From the NCBI GenBank assembly GCA_036488085.1, contig DASXHZ010000085.1, positions 1 through 64,000 on the forward strand: a DNA stretch of 64,000 nucleotides, given 5' to 3'. Positions 1 to 8,249 of this stretch are shown here, one piece after another. The position numbers were made by a program, and so were the translations under genes. The notes beneath the pieces are model-generated. The model was not told the DNA's origin. It searched no databases and saw only the letters and a program-made list of their open reading frames with translations. How positions within the stretch are numbered: the first letter of the stretch is position 1; each line of letters begins with the position of its first letter. The stretch is from DASXHZ01 sp036488085. Lineage in GTDB: Bacteria; Acidobacteriota; Thermoanaerobaculia; Gp7-AA8.

Positions 1-25
1 CGGGGTTTTTCTTTTTTTGGGCCCC

Positions 26-65
26 TTGACAAACTCATAACCGATCGCAATATTGATATTGCGAT
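26..65 (+). promoter_or_regulatory. Promoter with overlapping 10-bp perfect inverted repeat (likely operator)
   Basis: A consensus -35 box TTGACA lies at 26-31. The expected -10 area (about 49-56) falls inside a perfect inverted repeat, ATCGCAATAT at 44-53 and ATATTGCGAT at 56-65, separated by TG. The palindrome would cover the -10 box, the usual arrangement for a repressor site. The first gene downstream encodes an XRE regulator, so autoregulation is the simplest reading. The boxes and repeat are seen directly; the regulator-site link is inference. A T-rich run at 5-18 may be the end of an upstream terminator. Confidence 0.6.
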
Positions 66-87
66 TTGCTATGACGCGCTTTTGCTT

Positions 88-594
88 ATGACTGTAGGTG
101 AGAAGCTCCGGTATCTCCGGACGATCGAAGGGACGCTCCGCGGGCTCGACCGCGAGATGACGCAGCAGGCGGTCTCGGACGCCATCGAGGACGAGCTGAG
201 CGTCAGCATCAGCCAGGGCTACCTCTCGCAGATCGAGCGCGGCCAGCGCCGGCATCTGACGAACACGACTCGGATGGCGCTCGCTCGCTTCTTCAAGGTG
301 CACCCCGGCTATCTCGTTGACGACCCTGAGGGTTACCACGACGAGCTGACCTCGGACGTCCGCACGCTTGAGGACAATCTCGATCTCTGGCTGATCAGTG
401 GCGCGGAGCGGTTTCACCACGATCCGGAGACTCACGACGCGTTGATCAAGCTCGCCATGCATCCCGACACACGCCGCTGCCTGGCGCTGGTCGGCGCGAT
501 CCTTGACACCCCTGATCTCGCGCAGCGCCTCCTGCAGGTACTGCGACCGGAGCTCGCGGACGAGACGCTCGTCCGCCGGAGTGTGCGCTCATGA
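88..594 (+). CDS. XRE-family helix-turn-helix transcriptional regulator
   Basis: 168-residue protein with an N-terminal HTH of the XRE/lambda-repressor type at about residues 4-75. It includes the stretch SQGYLSQIERGQRRH, where the recognition helix would lie. The remaining 90 residues are helical with no recognisable ligand domain. ATG at 88 is preferred over an in-frame TTG at 82. Its stop overlaps the next start (ATGA at 591-594), so it is translationally coupled to the NfeD-like gene. A perfect palindrome lies in its promoter, so it probably controls its own operon (NfeD, flotillin, PspA). The inducing signal is unknown; envelope stress is an inference from the partners. Confidence 0.85.
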   Translation: MTVGEKLRYLRTIEGTLRGLDREMTQQAVSDAIEDELSVSISQGYLSQIERGQRRHLTNTTRMALARFFKVHPGYLVDDPEGYHDELTSDVRTLEDNLDLWLISGAERFHHDPETHDALIKLAMHPDTRRCLALVGAILDTPDLAQRLLQVLRPELADETLVRRSVRS

Positions 595-1112
595 ATTGGG
601 AATCGTTCTATCTGACGTGTTTCCTGGTGGGCCTGCTGCTGACGATCACGTCGTTCGTCTTCGGCACGCACTTTCATCTGCCGACCGTGCTGCATCTGCA
701 TTTCCACCTGACGACCGTGCTGATGTTCCTTACGTGGTTCGGCGGCGCCGGCTACGTGATGACGCACTCGCGCAGCGCTGCTGTGGGCGTCGCGTTCACG
801 GCCGCGATGGTCGCCGGCTTCGCCGGCGGGGCGTTGATGTATCTCTTCATGGCGCGCGTCTTCATCGCGAACGAGCACCCGCTCCGCGAGGAGGACTACG
901 AAATGATCGGACTCCTCGGCCACGTCAGCAGTCCGATCCGCGACCGCGGCACCGGCGAGGTGATCTACACGCAAGAGGGGACGCGCCGCAGTTGCGGCGC
1001 GCGCAGCGAGGACGGTCGTGCGATCGAGCGCGGCACTGAAGTGGTCGTGATGCGTTACGAAAAAGGAATCGCTTACGTGCGGCGCTTCGATGAGCTGCAC
1101 GCTCAAGCGTAG
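591..1112 (+). CDS. NfeD-like membrane protein (flotillin partner)
   Basis: 173 residues. Hydrophobic segments at about 7-25, 38-55 and 62-85 are followed by a soluble C-terminal part (about 100-173) rich in beta-strand-like sequence. That part resembles the OB-fold domain of NfeD/YuaF/YqiJ proteins, with a typical GLLGHVSSPIRDRGTGEV stretch. In this family the gene is normally paired with a flotillin, as here (start 8 bp downstream). Its role is in organising membrane microdomains with the flotillin. The start overlaps the upstream stop. Family assignment rests on topology, the OB-like tail and context rather than strong signature residues. Confidence 0.75.
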   Translation: MNWESFYLTCFLVGLLLTITSFVFGTHFHLPTVLHLHFHLTTVLMFLTWFGGAGYVMTHSRSAAVGVAFTAAMVAGFAGGALMYLFMARVFIANEHPLREEDYEMIGLLGHVSSPIRDRGTGEVIYTQEGTRRSCGARSEDGRAIERGTEVVVMRYEKGIAYVRRFDELHAQA

Positions 1113-1120
1113 GAGGACAA

Positions 1121-2578
1121 ATGTTTCAGCCCACAGGTCCCATCATCATTGCCGTAGCCGCTGTTGCGGCCTTTCTGATCGCGATGTCGATCATCGCCAC
1201 GTGGTTCCGCAAAGTCGGACCGAACCAGGCGCTCATCGTGTACGGCTTCCGCGGTACGCGCGTCATCAAGGGCCACGGCACGGTCGTACTCCCGATGCTC
1301 GAGCACGCGCACGAGTTGTCGCTGGAGCTGATGTCGTTCGACGTCGCGCCGCAGCAGGACATGTACACGAAGCAAGGTGTCGCTGTGACGGTCGAAGCCG
1401 TCGCACAGATCAAGGTCAAGAGCGATCCCGCCTCGATCCAGACTGCGGCCGAGCAGTTCCTCACGAAGACTCCCCAGGAGCGCGAGGGGCTCATCCGCCT
1501 CGTGATGGAAGGCCACCTGCGCGGCATCATCGGACAGCTCACGGTCGAGGAGATCGTCAAGCAGCCGGAGATGGTCGCCGACCGCATGCGCTCCACATGC
1601 GCCGAGGACATGACGAAGATGGGCCTCGAGGTCGTGTCGTTCACGATCAAGGAAGTCCGCGACAAGAACGAGTACATCACGAACATGGGACGCCCCGACG
1701 TCGCGCGCATCAAGCGTGACGCCGAGATTGCGGCCGCCGAGGCGGAGCGCGATACCGCCATCAAGCGCGCGCAGGCGCAGCGGGAGGCGGCGATCGCCAA
1801 GGCGCAGGCCGATCAGGCACGCGTCGAGGCAGAGACGGCGTCGCTCGCGAAACAGGCCGAGGCGCAGCGCGAGCTCGAAGTGAAGAAGGCGCAGTACAAC
1901 GAGGCCATCAAACGCCAGCAGGCGCAGGCCGACAAGGCGTACGAGATCCAGACCAACGTCATGCAGCAGCAGGTCATCGCCGAGCAGGTGAAGGTGCAGC
2001 AGATCGAAAAGCTCGAGCAGGTGAAGGTGCAGGACGCCGAGATCGCGCGCCGCGAAAAAGAGCTCATCGCCACGGTTCTCAAGCAGGCGGAGATCGACCG
2101 TCAACGGATCGAGATGCTCGCCGCCGCCGAACGGCAGCGCCTCATCTCTGAGGCAGAAGGTCACGCGGCATCGACGCGCACTCAAGGTGAGGCCGAGGCG
2201 GAGATCATCTTCAAGAAGGGTGAAGCCGAGGCGAAGGCGATGAACGTCAAAGCGGAGGCTTACCAGGAGTGGAACCAGGCCGCGGTCGTCGACAAGCTGA
2301 TCACCCAACTTCCGGAGGTGGTGCGCGCGATGTCGGCGCCGCTCTCGCAGGTGGACAAGATCACGATCGTCTCGACCGGCGACGGCAATGCCGCCGGCGC
2401 GAACAAGATCACCGGCGACATGGCGAAGATGGCTGCCCAGGTCCCGGCGCTGTTCGAGGCGCTGAGCGGTATGGACCTGAAGGAGCTGATCTCGAACGTG
2501 CGGAACATCGGCGACAAATCGCCGAAAGCCGTCGCGGCGGACGCTGCGAAGGTTCCGATCAAGCAACCCGAGGCGTAG
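1121..2578 (+). CDS. Flotillin/SPFH family protein (YqiK/FloT-like)
   Basis: 485 residues. An N-terminal membrane segment (about 7-27) is followed by an SPFH/band 7 domain (roughly 30-210), then a long Ala/Glu/Gln/Lys-rich coiled coil (about 200-390) and a C-terminal region (390-485). This is the standard flotillin layout and length. The AAAEAERDTAIKRAQAQREA region is typical of flotillin heptads. A strong Shine-Dalgarno (TAGGAGGA, just upstream of 1121) supports the start. Flotillins form oligomeric scaffolds in membrane microdomains. Together with NfeD and PspA it forms a membrane-protection module. Confidence 0.93.
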   Translation: MFQPTGPIIIAVAAVAAFLIAMSIIATWFRKVGPNQALIVYGFRGTRVIKGHGTVVLPMLEHAHELSLELMSFDVAPQQDMYTKQGVAVTVEAVAQIKVKSDPASIQTAAEQFLTKTPQEREGLIRLVMEGHLRGIIGQLTVEEIVKQPEMVADRMRSTCAEDMTKMGLEVVSFTIKEVRDKNEYITNMGRPDVARIKRDAEIAAAEAERDTAIKRAQAQREAAIAKAQADQARVEAETASLAKQAEAQRELEVKKAQYNEAIKRQQAQADKAYEIQTNVMQQQVIAEQVKVQQIEKLEQVKVQDAEIARREKELIATVLKQAEIDRQRIEMLAAAERQRLISEAEGHAASTRTQGEAEAEIIFKKGEAEAKAMNVKAEAYQEWNQAAVVDKLITQLPEVVRAMSAPLSQVDKITIVSTGDGNAAGANKITGDMAKMAAQVPALFEALSGMDLKELISNVRNIGDKSPKAVAADAAKVPIKQPEA

Positions 2579-2595
2579 AACATCGGAGGTAACTC

Positions 2596-3258
2596 ATGGC
2601 TCTCATGGAACGCGTTTCTGCCCTGGTGCGAGCGAATCTCAATGACCTCGTCGACAAGGCCGAGGATCCCGAGAAGATGCTCAAACAGGTCATGCTCGAC
2701 ATGGAGAATCAGATGATGCAGGTGAAGACGCAGGTCGCCATCGCGATCGCGGACGAGCACCTGCTCGCGAAGAAGCAGAAGGAAAACGAGACCAACGTGG
2801 CCGGCTGGATGCGGAAGGCGGAGATGGCGGTCGACAAAGGACAGGACGATCTCGCCCGCGGCGCGCTCGAGCGCGTCGAGACCTTACGGAAGATGGGGGA
2901 GGCGCTCGAAGAGCAGGTGAGCGATCAGCACGCTCAGGCCGAAGCGCTCAAGACCGCCCTGCGGAAGCTCGAGACCAAGCTCGCGGAAGCGCGGCATCGC
3001 AGCGATCTCCTCATCGCGCAGCACCGCCGCTCGCGCGCCGTGAAACGTGCAGCCGAGGCGCATCTTGCGATCGCGTCCGACAACCACGCCGCAACGGTCG
3101 ACCGGATGCGGCGCAAGATCGCGCACGGCGAGGCCGAGGGCGTCGCGACCGCCGTCATGGCCGAGACGCTCGACGACCGCTTCGAGGCACTGGAGCGCGA
3201 CGACCGGATCGAGCAGTTGCTGTCGGAGCTGAAGTCGCGGCGGCTAATCGCTGGGTGA
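2596..3258 (+). CDS. PspA/IM30 (Vipp1) family membrane-stress protein
   Basis: 220 residues, almost entirely helical coiled coil. It starts with the amphipathic MALMERVSALVRANLNDLVD, typical of PspA helix alpha-0, followed by EDPEKMLKQVMLDM, a near-canonical PspA motif. PspA/IM30 proteins assemble ESCRT-III-like rings that protect damaged inner membrane. The length matches the family. GGAGG lies 8-12 bp upstream of the ATG. It is the last gene of the XRE-NfeD-flotillin-PspA operon and is followed by a hairpin terminator. No pspF or pspBC is present, so control is probably through the XRE regulator. Confidence 0.93.
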   Translation: MALMERVSALVRANLNDLVDKAEDPEKMLKQVMLDMENQMMQVKTQVAIAIADEHLLAKKQKENETNVAGWMRKAEMAVDKGQDDLARGALERVETLRKMGEALEEQVSDQHAQAEALKTALRKLETKLAEARHRSDLLIAQHRRSRAVKRAAEAHLAIASDNHAATVDRMRRKIAHGEAEGVATAVMAETLDDRFEALERDDRIEQLLSELKSRRLIAG

Positions 3259-3266
3259 CGAACGAT

Positions 3267-3296
3267 GGGCGGGCTGAACCCCGCCCTACGTTTTCT
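3267..3296 (+). terminator. Intrinsic terminator after pspA
   Basis: Stem GGGCGGG (3267-3273) and CCCGCCC (3280-3286) with a 6-nt loop, followed by TACGTTTTCT. The site lies between the convergent pspA-like gene and the lptFG gene. The T-run favours the + direction. Confidence 0.75.
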
Positions 3297-5718
3297 ATGT
3301 TTCCACATTGAGGAACATGTAGACGGCGGCAATCGAGAAGAGGATGTTGGCGCTCCAGGCGGATAACAACGGCGGGAGATTGCCGACTTCGCCGAACTTG
3401 GTGAAGATCGCGAAGACCATCCAGTAAGTGATTCCCAGCACTAGGGCGATGCCGACGCCGTAGAGGGCGCCGCGTTTCCCGATCTTGAACGCGAACGGCA
3501 ATGCGATCAGCGCCATGACGAGGCTGAGCACAGGCCACGACGTCTTCGTGTACAGCTTCACCGTCAACTGCTCCGCGGAGTAGCCGGAGCGCCGGATGGT
3601 GTCGATGTACCGCCGCAGCTCCGCGTACGTCATCTGGTCCGGCGTCCGAACCTCGGTCTCGAAATCGTCTGGCGTCTCTTTGTAATAGAGCTCCAGCGGC
3701 GTCACGATCGGCGCGTAGGTCGACTCGCCATTGTCGAGGAACGAACGCACCCATCCGTCCGTGAAGACCCACGCGTGGCCGTTCCACCGCGCGCTCTGGG
3801 CGTAGACGCGGCGCACGAGGCGGAATTCGGTCGGGTGCAGCTCGAAGATCTGCACCTGTGCGAGCTCCTTCGCCGTGTGATCGTATGAGAGGAAGTTGAT
3901 CAGGTAGCGGCCCTTGCCGACCAGCCACAGTTTCTGCTGCATCGCGGCGGCGGTCGCCGCCTCCTTGCCGCGTTTGATGCGGTTGTGGATCGAGTCGACG
4001 CGCTGGTTCGAGTACGGCAGCACGAAGTCGAGGAGGAAATAGGCGAGAACGCTGATGACGATGGCGATCGCGATGATCGGCATCGCGATGCGGTAGAGCG
4101 AGACGCCTCCCGATTTGATCGCCGTCACCTCGTTGTTCTTCGACAGCATCCCGAACGTGACGAGCGTGGAGACGAGCACCGAGATCGGGAGCGTCCAGTT
4201 GAGTACCTGGAACAGGAGGAAGCGATAGTAGGCGAGCACGACATGCAGCGGGATGTGATTCGCCCGGATGTCGTTCGCGATCTCGGTGTAGTCGATGATG
4301 ATGATCATCGACGCGGTCGAGATGGTCACGAGCGCCAAGACCTTCAGGAACTCCCGGAGCACGTAGCGGTCGATGATGTTCGGAAATGTGATGTCGAGCC
4401 GCGAGAGGATCTGCGGCTCGTCGTGCTCGGTGACCGTTTCGCCCCGCCGCGTCAGCGCCCGGCCGATGCCGGACTTCATTCTCGCGAAGACCGAGCCCTC
4501 GCTCCGCTGCGCGCCGGCGTCACGGTTCGCGCGGATCAGGAGATAGATGCCGACGATGAGCAGGACGATGTTTGCCGCCCACATGCCGACGAACGGCGTG
4601 ATCTTTCCGGCGGCCGCGAGCGCCTCGCCGTTGTTGATTGTGACGTAGTAGAAAAGGATGATCGCGATACTTAAAGAGAAGCCTGAGCTTTTCCCGCCGC
4701 GCCGGTTCGTGATGCCGAGCGGCAAACCGAGCACGCCGAACGCGATACAGGCGAACGGAATCGAGAACTTCTTGTGGATCTCGACCCAGGCTAGGTTGTA
4801 GGTCTCGCGGTCGGTCGTCCGGGCCAGCAGCTTCTGCTGCATCCAGAGCTGCGGCAGGTCCATCTCACGAAGCGAGTGCGCAAGGCGATTCGGATCGGTC
4901 TGGTACTTGTCGCCGAGGAAGATGCGCTGGAGCGCGTTGGAGTTGACATCGTAGCGGTCAGGGCGCCGCGGGTCCCAGACGTGAGTCGCGGCTGTGTAGA
5001 GGTTCAGCCAGAGCTGCTGCTGCGGTTTCACGACGACGATCGCGCCGCGCTGGGCGACACTGACTCGCTGGCCGGACATCTGGCCGACCGCGCCGGACGC
5101 CGCGTTCGGGCGCTCGTGGGCTGCCGCCGCGGCGATTCCGGCGGGCGTCGTCCCGTACTTGGCGGTGGCATCTTCCGTCCGTGTATCCGCCACGAAGACG
5201 CCGCGCCATTCGCCAGTGCGAGGGTCGACGTCGTTCACGTAGACGATCACGTTCTCGAAATCGTCGTAGAAGACCCGCGGGTGGATCTCTTTCTGTGCGC
5301 CGCTGGTGGCGATCTCGAGCCGCATCCGCGTGAATTCCGCGTTGGCGCGCGGCAGCCACGTGTTCATCAAGTAAAGGTTCAACAAGAAGATCGCGAAACT
5401 GAAGATGAACACCGGCAGGTAGATCGTCCGGGTCGAGATGCCGAGCGCCCGCATGGCGATGATCTCGGAGTCGGCCGACAGGCGGCCGACCGCGATCAGG
5501 ATTCCGAAGAGGAGCGACATCGGGATCGTCAGCACCACGATGTGAGGCATTGAAAGCCCGAGAAGCCGCATGACGGTGCTGAGAGAGAGCGACTGCCGGA
5601 TGATCATGCCGGCCAGATCGAAGAGCTGCTTCATCAGGATGATCGACGTGTAGAACAGCAGACCCAACAGGGTCGGCCCGAAGATCTCCTTGAGGATGTA
5701 GCGAGTCAGGATCTTCAT
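3295..5718 (-). CDS. Fused LptF-LptG lipopolysaccharide export permease
   Basis: 807 residues, about twice the length of a single LptF or LptG. Residues 1-398 form a complete YjgP/YjgQ-type permease: start MKILTRYILKEIFGPTLLG, N-terminal membrane helices, a periplasmic beta-jellyroll region at about 130-310, then C-terminal helices. After a charged linker (399-445) a second full unit begins at PNIIDRYVLREFLKVL and runs to the end with the same layout. Known role: with LptB the pair extracts LPS from the inner membrane and passes it to LptC/LptA. lptB and an lptC/lptA-like gene lie at 23.8-26.6 kb. No stop codon separates the two halves, so this is a true fusion. Confidence 0.93.
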   Translation of the reverse strand: MKILTRYILKEIFGPTLLGLLFYTSIILMKQLFDLAGMIIRQSLSLSTVMRLLGLSMPHIVVLTIPMSLLFGILIAVGRLSADSEIIAMRALGISTRTIYLPVFIFSFAIFLLNLYLMNTWLPRANAEFTRMRLEIATSGAQKEIHPRVFYDDFENVIVYVNDVDPRTGEWRGVFVADTRTEDATAKYGTTPAGIAAAAAHERPNAASGAVGQMSGQRVSVAQRGAIVVVKPQQQLWLNLYTAATHVWDPRRPDRYDVNSNALQRIFLGDKYQTDPNRLAHSLREMDLPQLWMQQKLLARTTDRETYNLAWVEIHKKFSIPFACIAFGVLGLPLGITNRRGGKSSGFSLSIAIILFYYVTINNGEALAAAGKITPFVGMWAANIVLLIVGIYLLIRANRDAGAQRSEGSVFARMKSGIGRALTRRGETVTEHDEPQILSRLDITFPNIIDRYVLREFLKVLALVTISTASMIIIIDYTEIANDIRANHIPLHVVLAYYRFLLFQVLNWTLPISVLVSTLVTFGMLSKNNEVTAIKSGGVSLYRIAMPIIAIAIVISVLAYFLLDFVLPYSNQRVDSIHNRIKRGKEAATAAAMQQKLWLVGKGRYLINFLSYDHTAKELAQVQIFELHPTEFRLVRRVYAQSARWNGHAWVFTDGWVRSFLDNGESTYAPIVTPLELYYKETPDDFETEVRTPDQMTYAELRRYIDTIRRSGYSAEQLTVKLYTKTSWPVLSLVMALIALPFAFKIGKRGALYGVGIALVLGITYWMVFAIFTKFGEVGNLPPLLSAWSANILFSIAAVYMFLNVET

Positions 5719-5765
5719 GAATCGCAGCGGATTCTAGGTGCAAGGCGGTGTCCCAGGCGTTTTCC

Positions 5766-6788
5766 TCAGCGTCTATTAACGGCGATTATGTAATCTGAAG
5801 TATGCGATGCAACTCGCGGCGATGCCCAAGCGTTTGCCGGGGCTCGCCTCGCAATCTCTATTACGTCCGAAAGGACCGCCGCAGCCGTAGGCAGCGCCCC
5901 GGCACCCTTCCCGGCCAGCGTCAGCTCTCCGGTGGCCCTTCCTCGGATGACCACCGCGTTGTTCTCGTCGCGCACGGTCGCCAGCGGATCGTGCGCGTCG
6001 AGCTCACGCGGCTCGACGCGCAATACGACGCCTAGCGGCGTCTCCGCAGCGCTCGCCACGAGCCGGATGACGTTGCCCCCACGCCGCGCCCTCTCGAGGG
6101 CCTCGGATGTGACGCCGCGGATTCCGAGCACAGTCTCATCGATGACCGGTCCGTCGAACGCGATCGCCGCGAGGATTCGTATCTTTTGCGCGGCATCCTC
6201 GCCGTCGACGTCGAGCGACGGCTCCGCCTCGGCGAAACCGCGCTCCTGAGCCAGCGCCAGCGCCCCATCGAACGACAGTCCGTCTTCCATCCGCGACAGG
6301 ATGAAGTTGCAGGTACCGTTCACGATGCCGCGGATCGACTCGACGGAGTCGCCGGCCAGACATCGTTGCAGCGTGTTGATGACCGGAACACCTCCGCAGA
6401 CACTCGCCTCGAAACCGATCGTGACGCCTGCGGCGGCCGCAGCGCGAAACAGGTCGCTGCCGGCAGCCGCCAGCAGCGCCTTGTTCGCGGTCACGATGTG
6501 TCGTCCGCGGTCGATGGCGCGACGAACGAACGCGCCTGCCGTATGCACGCCGCCGATCAGTTCGATCACGATATCGGCGTCGCGGTCGATGACGTCGATC
6601 GCCGAGGTGGTCAGCAAGGAACGGTCGACGCCGCGCCGTAGCCGGGTCGTCACTCGCACCAGGATTCGATCGATGTCGATCAGGACGCCGAACCGGGCCG
6701 CGATTCGGGAGCGCTCGCTTGCCAGGAGCGCGACGAATCCCTGCCCCACCGTTCCACAGCCGAGAAGCGAAACTTTCACCCGTTTCAT
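5766..6788 (-). CDS. hom: Homoserine dehydrogenase, short form without ACT domain
   Basis: 340 residues. NAD(P)-binding Rossmann motif LLGCGTVGQG at about 8-17; VTANKALLA in the nucleotide-binding domain; catalytic region GIVNGTCNFILSRM and GFAEAEPSLDVDGEDAAQK, the homoserine dehydrogenase signature. Catalyses reduction of aspartate semialdehyde to homoserine in the threonine/methionine branch. It ends soon after the catalytic domain and lacks the C-terminal ACT domain of longer enzymes, so allosteric control by threonine is probably absent. The ATG at 6788 overlaps the stop of the trans-sulfuration gene (ATGA). The frame stays open further upstream, but that part is Arg-rich and overlaps the neighbouring gene, so it is excluded. 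Confidence 0.93.
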   Translation of the reverse strand: MKRVKVSLLGCGTVGQGFVALLASERSRIAARFGVLIDIDRILVRVTTRLRRGVDRSLLTTSAIDVIDRDADIVIELIGGVHTAGAFVRRAIDRGRHIVTANKALLAAAGSDLFRAAAAAGVTIGFEASVCGGVPVINTLQRCLAGDSVESIRGIVNGTCNFILSRMEDGLSFDGALALAQERGFAEAEPSLDVDGEDAAQKIRILAAIAFDGPVIDETVLGIRGVTSEALERARRGGNVIRLVASAAETPLGVVLRVEPRELDAHDPLATVRDENNAVVIRGRATGELTLAGKGAGALPTAAAVLSDVIEIARRAPANAWASPRVASHTSDYIIAVNRR

Positions 6789-7954
6789 ACAGCCACCACC
6801 GCGGTGGTGACCGTCGCCAGCGCGCGATCGAGATCGTCGATGAGATCGCGAACGTCTTCCAGGCCGACCGAAAGACGAATCAGACCATCGCCGATTCCGA
6901 CCCTCCGCCGTACCTCGGCCTCCACCGACGCGTGGGTCATCGTGGCCGGGTGGCAGAAGAGGCTCTTCACGCTGCCGAGCGACTCGGCGAGCGTCCAAAG
7001 CTCGAGCTTCCTCGTGAACGCGCGCGTCGCTTCGACGTTTGCATCGAGATCAAACGAGATGATTGCGCCGAAACGCTCCATCTGCCGGCGCGCGACGGCG
7101 TGGCCCTCGTGATCGGCGAAACCCGGCCAGTAAACGCGCGTTACGGCCGGCTGGTCGCGAAGCCACTTCGCGACGATCTCGGCGTTATCGCAATGCCGCT
7201 GGACACGAAGCCCGAGCGTTTTCGTCCCGCGGAGGATCAGATAGCAGTCCTGCGGTCCCGGGACGGCGCCGATTGCATTCTGGAAGAACTTCAGCTCGGC
7301 CGCGAGCGCCTCGTCGTTCGTGATGACGACTCCGCCGAGAACGTCCGAATGGCCGTTGATGTACTTCGTCGTCGAGTGAAGGACGATGTCGGCGCCGAGG
7401 GCCAACGGATGCTGCAGCAGCGGCGTCGCGAAGGTGTTGTCGACGACTGTACGCACACCGGCGCGGCGCGCAATGGCAGCACACGTCGCGATGTCGATGA
7501 TCTTCAGCAGCGGGTTTGACGGCGTCTCGAGCCAGAGCAGCTTCGTTTCAGGACGAATGGCGGCGGCGACGTTTGCGTGATCGCTGGCGTCGACGAACGT
7601 GAACTCGACGCCGAACTTCGCGAAGAACTTCGTGAAGATGCGCCACGCGCCGCCGTACAGGTCCTGCGTCGAGACGACATGATCGCCGGCCTTGAGGAGG
7701 GACAGCACACCGTGGATGGCCGCCATTCCGCTGGCAAACGCGACCCCGTATCGCGCGCCCTCGAGTGCGGCGAGATTCTCTTCGAGCGCGCGCCGGGTCG
7801 GATGATCGGTGCGCGCGTAGCAGAAGCCTTTGTTGATTCCGGGCTCAGTCTGGCGAAAGGTCGAGGTCTGGTAGATGGGGAACGCGACGGCGCCCGTCGC
7901 CTCGTCGTCAGGCTGGCCGGCATGAATGGCAAGGGTGTCGAAACGGTAGGACAT
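6785..7954 (-). CDS. PLP-dependent trans-sulfuration enzyme (cystathionine gamma-synthase/lyase or sulfhydrylase type)
   Basis: 389 residues of the Cys/Met metabolism PLP family (fold type I). Motifs include YARTDHPTRRALEENLAALE, SGMAAI, TPSNPLLK and the PLP-lysine motif HSTTKYINGHSDV (Lys about 197). The family includes MetB, MetC, MetZ and cystathionine gamma-lyase, which cannot be separated reliably by eye. Coupling to homoserine dehydrogenase favours a methionine-synthesis role on an activated homoserine. A strong promoter and a ~250-nt leader with a Met-containing short reading frame lie upstream. It is first in a two-gene operon with hom. Confidence 0.9.
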   Translation of the reverse strand: MSYRFDTLAIHAGQPDDEATGAVAFPIYQTSTFRQTEPGINKGFCYARTDHPTRRALEENLAALEGARYGVAFASGMAAIHGVLSLLKAGDHVVSTQDLYGGAWRIFTKFFAKFGVEFTFVDASDHANVAAAIRPETKLLWLETPSNPLLKIIDIATCAAIARRAGVRTVVDNTFATPLLQHPLALGADIVLHSTTKYINGHSDVLGGVVITNDEALAAELKFFQNAIGAVPGPQDCYLILRGTKTLGLRVQRHCDNAEIVAKWLRDQPAVTRVYWPGFADHEGHAVARRQMERFGAIISFDLDANVEATRAFTRKLELWTLAESLGSVKSLFCHPATMTHASVEAEVRRRVGIGDGLIRLSVGLEDVRDLIDDLDRALATVTTAVVAV

Positions 7955-7975
7955 GAAATGAGCTCCTCATGCGGA

Positions 7976-8048
7976 GCTCCAAGCCCTCAGCTCTAAGCTC
8001 CAAGCGGTCACGCGTGCTTAGAGCTTGGAGCTGAGAGCTTAGAGCTCG
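7976..8048. repeat. Inverted repeat built of tandem heptamers (AGCTCTA/AGCTCCA)
   Basis: Two arms of about 31 bp (7976-8006 and about 8017-8047), each a run of heptamers such as AGCTCTA and AGCTCCA, are complementary with four transitional mismatches. Three of these would be G-U pairs in minus-strand RNA. The element lies in the leader just upstream of the trans-sulfuration gene start, so the transcript would carry a long hairpin close to the ribosome-binding site. Confidence 0.8.
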
Positions 8049-8106
8049 AAAATTGGTTTCTCGATGCGGTGGACTGGGGAGAAACGAGGAGGGACCCGGG
8101 TCGCGA

Positions 8107-8202
8107 CTACGCGTCTGCGCCCGGGCGGCGCATCACCATTCGGCCCATTGTTCCAACGCCCTCGCGGGCGGAGAAAGCGGCGTTGGCGATGTAACGGGTC
8201 AT
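8107..8202 (-). CDS. Candidate Met-containing leader peptide (31 aa) upstream of the methionine genes
   Basis: A 31-codon reading frame with ATG at 8202 and TAG at 8107-8109. It begins MTRYIANAAF and has Met at positions 1, 19, 22 and 24 (GTMGRMVMRR). The ATG is only about 5-6 nt after the start site predicted from the promoter at 8214-8242, so it would be almost leaderless. Downstream are alternative GC-rich inverted repeats (CGCCCGGGCG, GACCCGGGTC) and a GTTTCTC/GAGAAAC hairpin followed by CAATTTT. Met codons before a methionine-pathway gene suggest ribosome-mediated attenuation. This is inference; it could also be a chance open frame. Confidence 0.4.
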   Translation of the reverse strand: MTRYIANAAFSAREGVGTMGRMVMRRPGADA

Positions 8203-8213
8203 GTTGGCGCGGG

Positions 8214-8242
8214 AGAGTACGCGTCGCGCTGCATCAAGTCAA
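8214..8242 (-). promoter_or_regulatory. Sigma-70-type promoter for the trans-sulfuration/hom operon
   Basis: On the minus strand, -35 TTGACT (8242-8237) and -10 TACTCT (8219-8214) are separated by exactly 17 bp. Transcription would start near 8207 and leave a leader of about 250 nt before the trans-sulfuration gene. That is long for a simple UTR and contains several inverted repeats. Confidence 0.6.
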
Positions 8243-8249
8243 GCGCATT

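Noticed and set aside
7955..8249. Known SAM (S-box) riboswitch upstream of the trans-sulfuration gene
   Set aside because: The conserved S-box core was not seen on the minus strand. The leader is reported as an unclassified structure instead.
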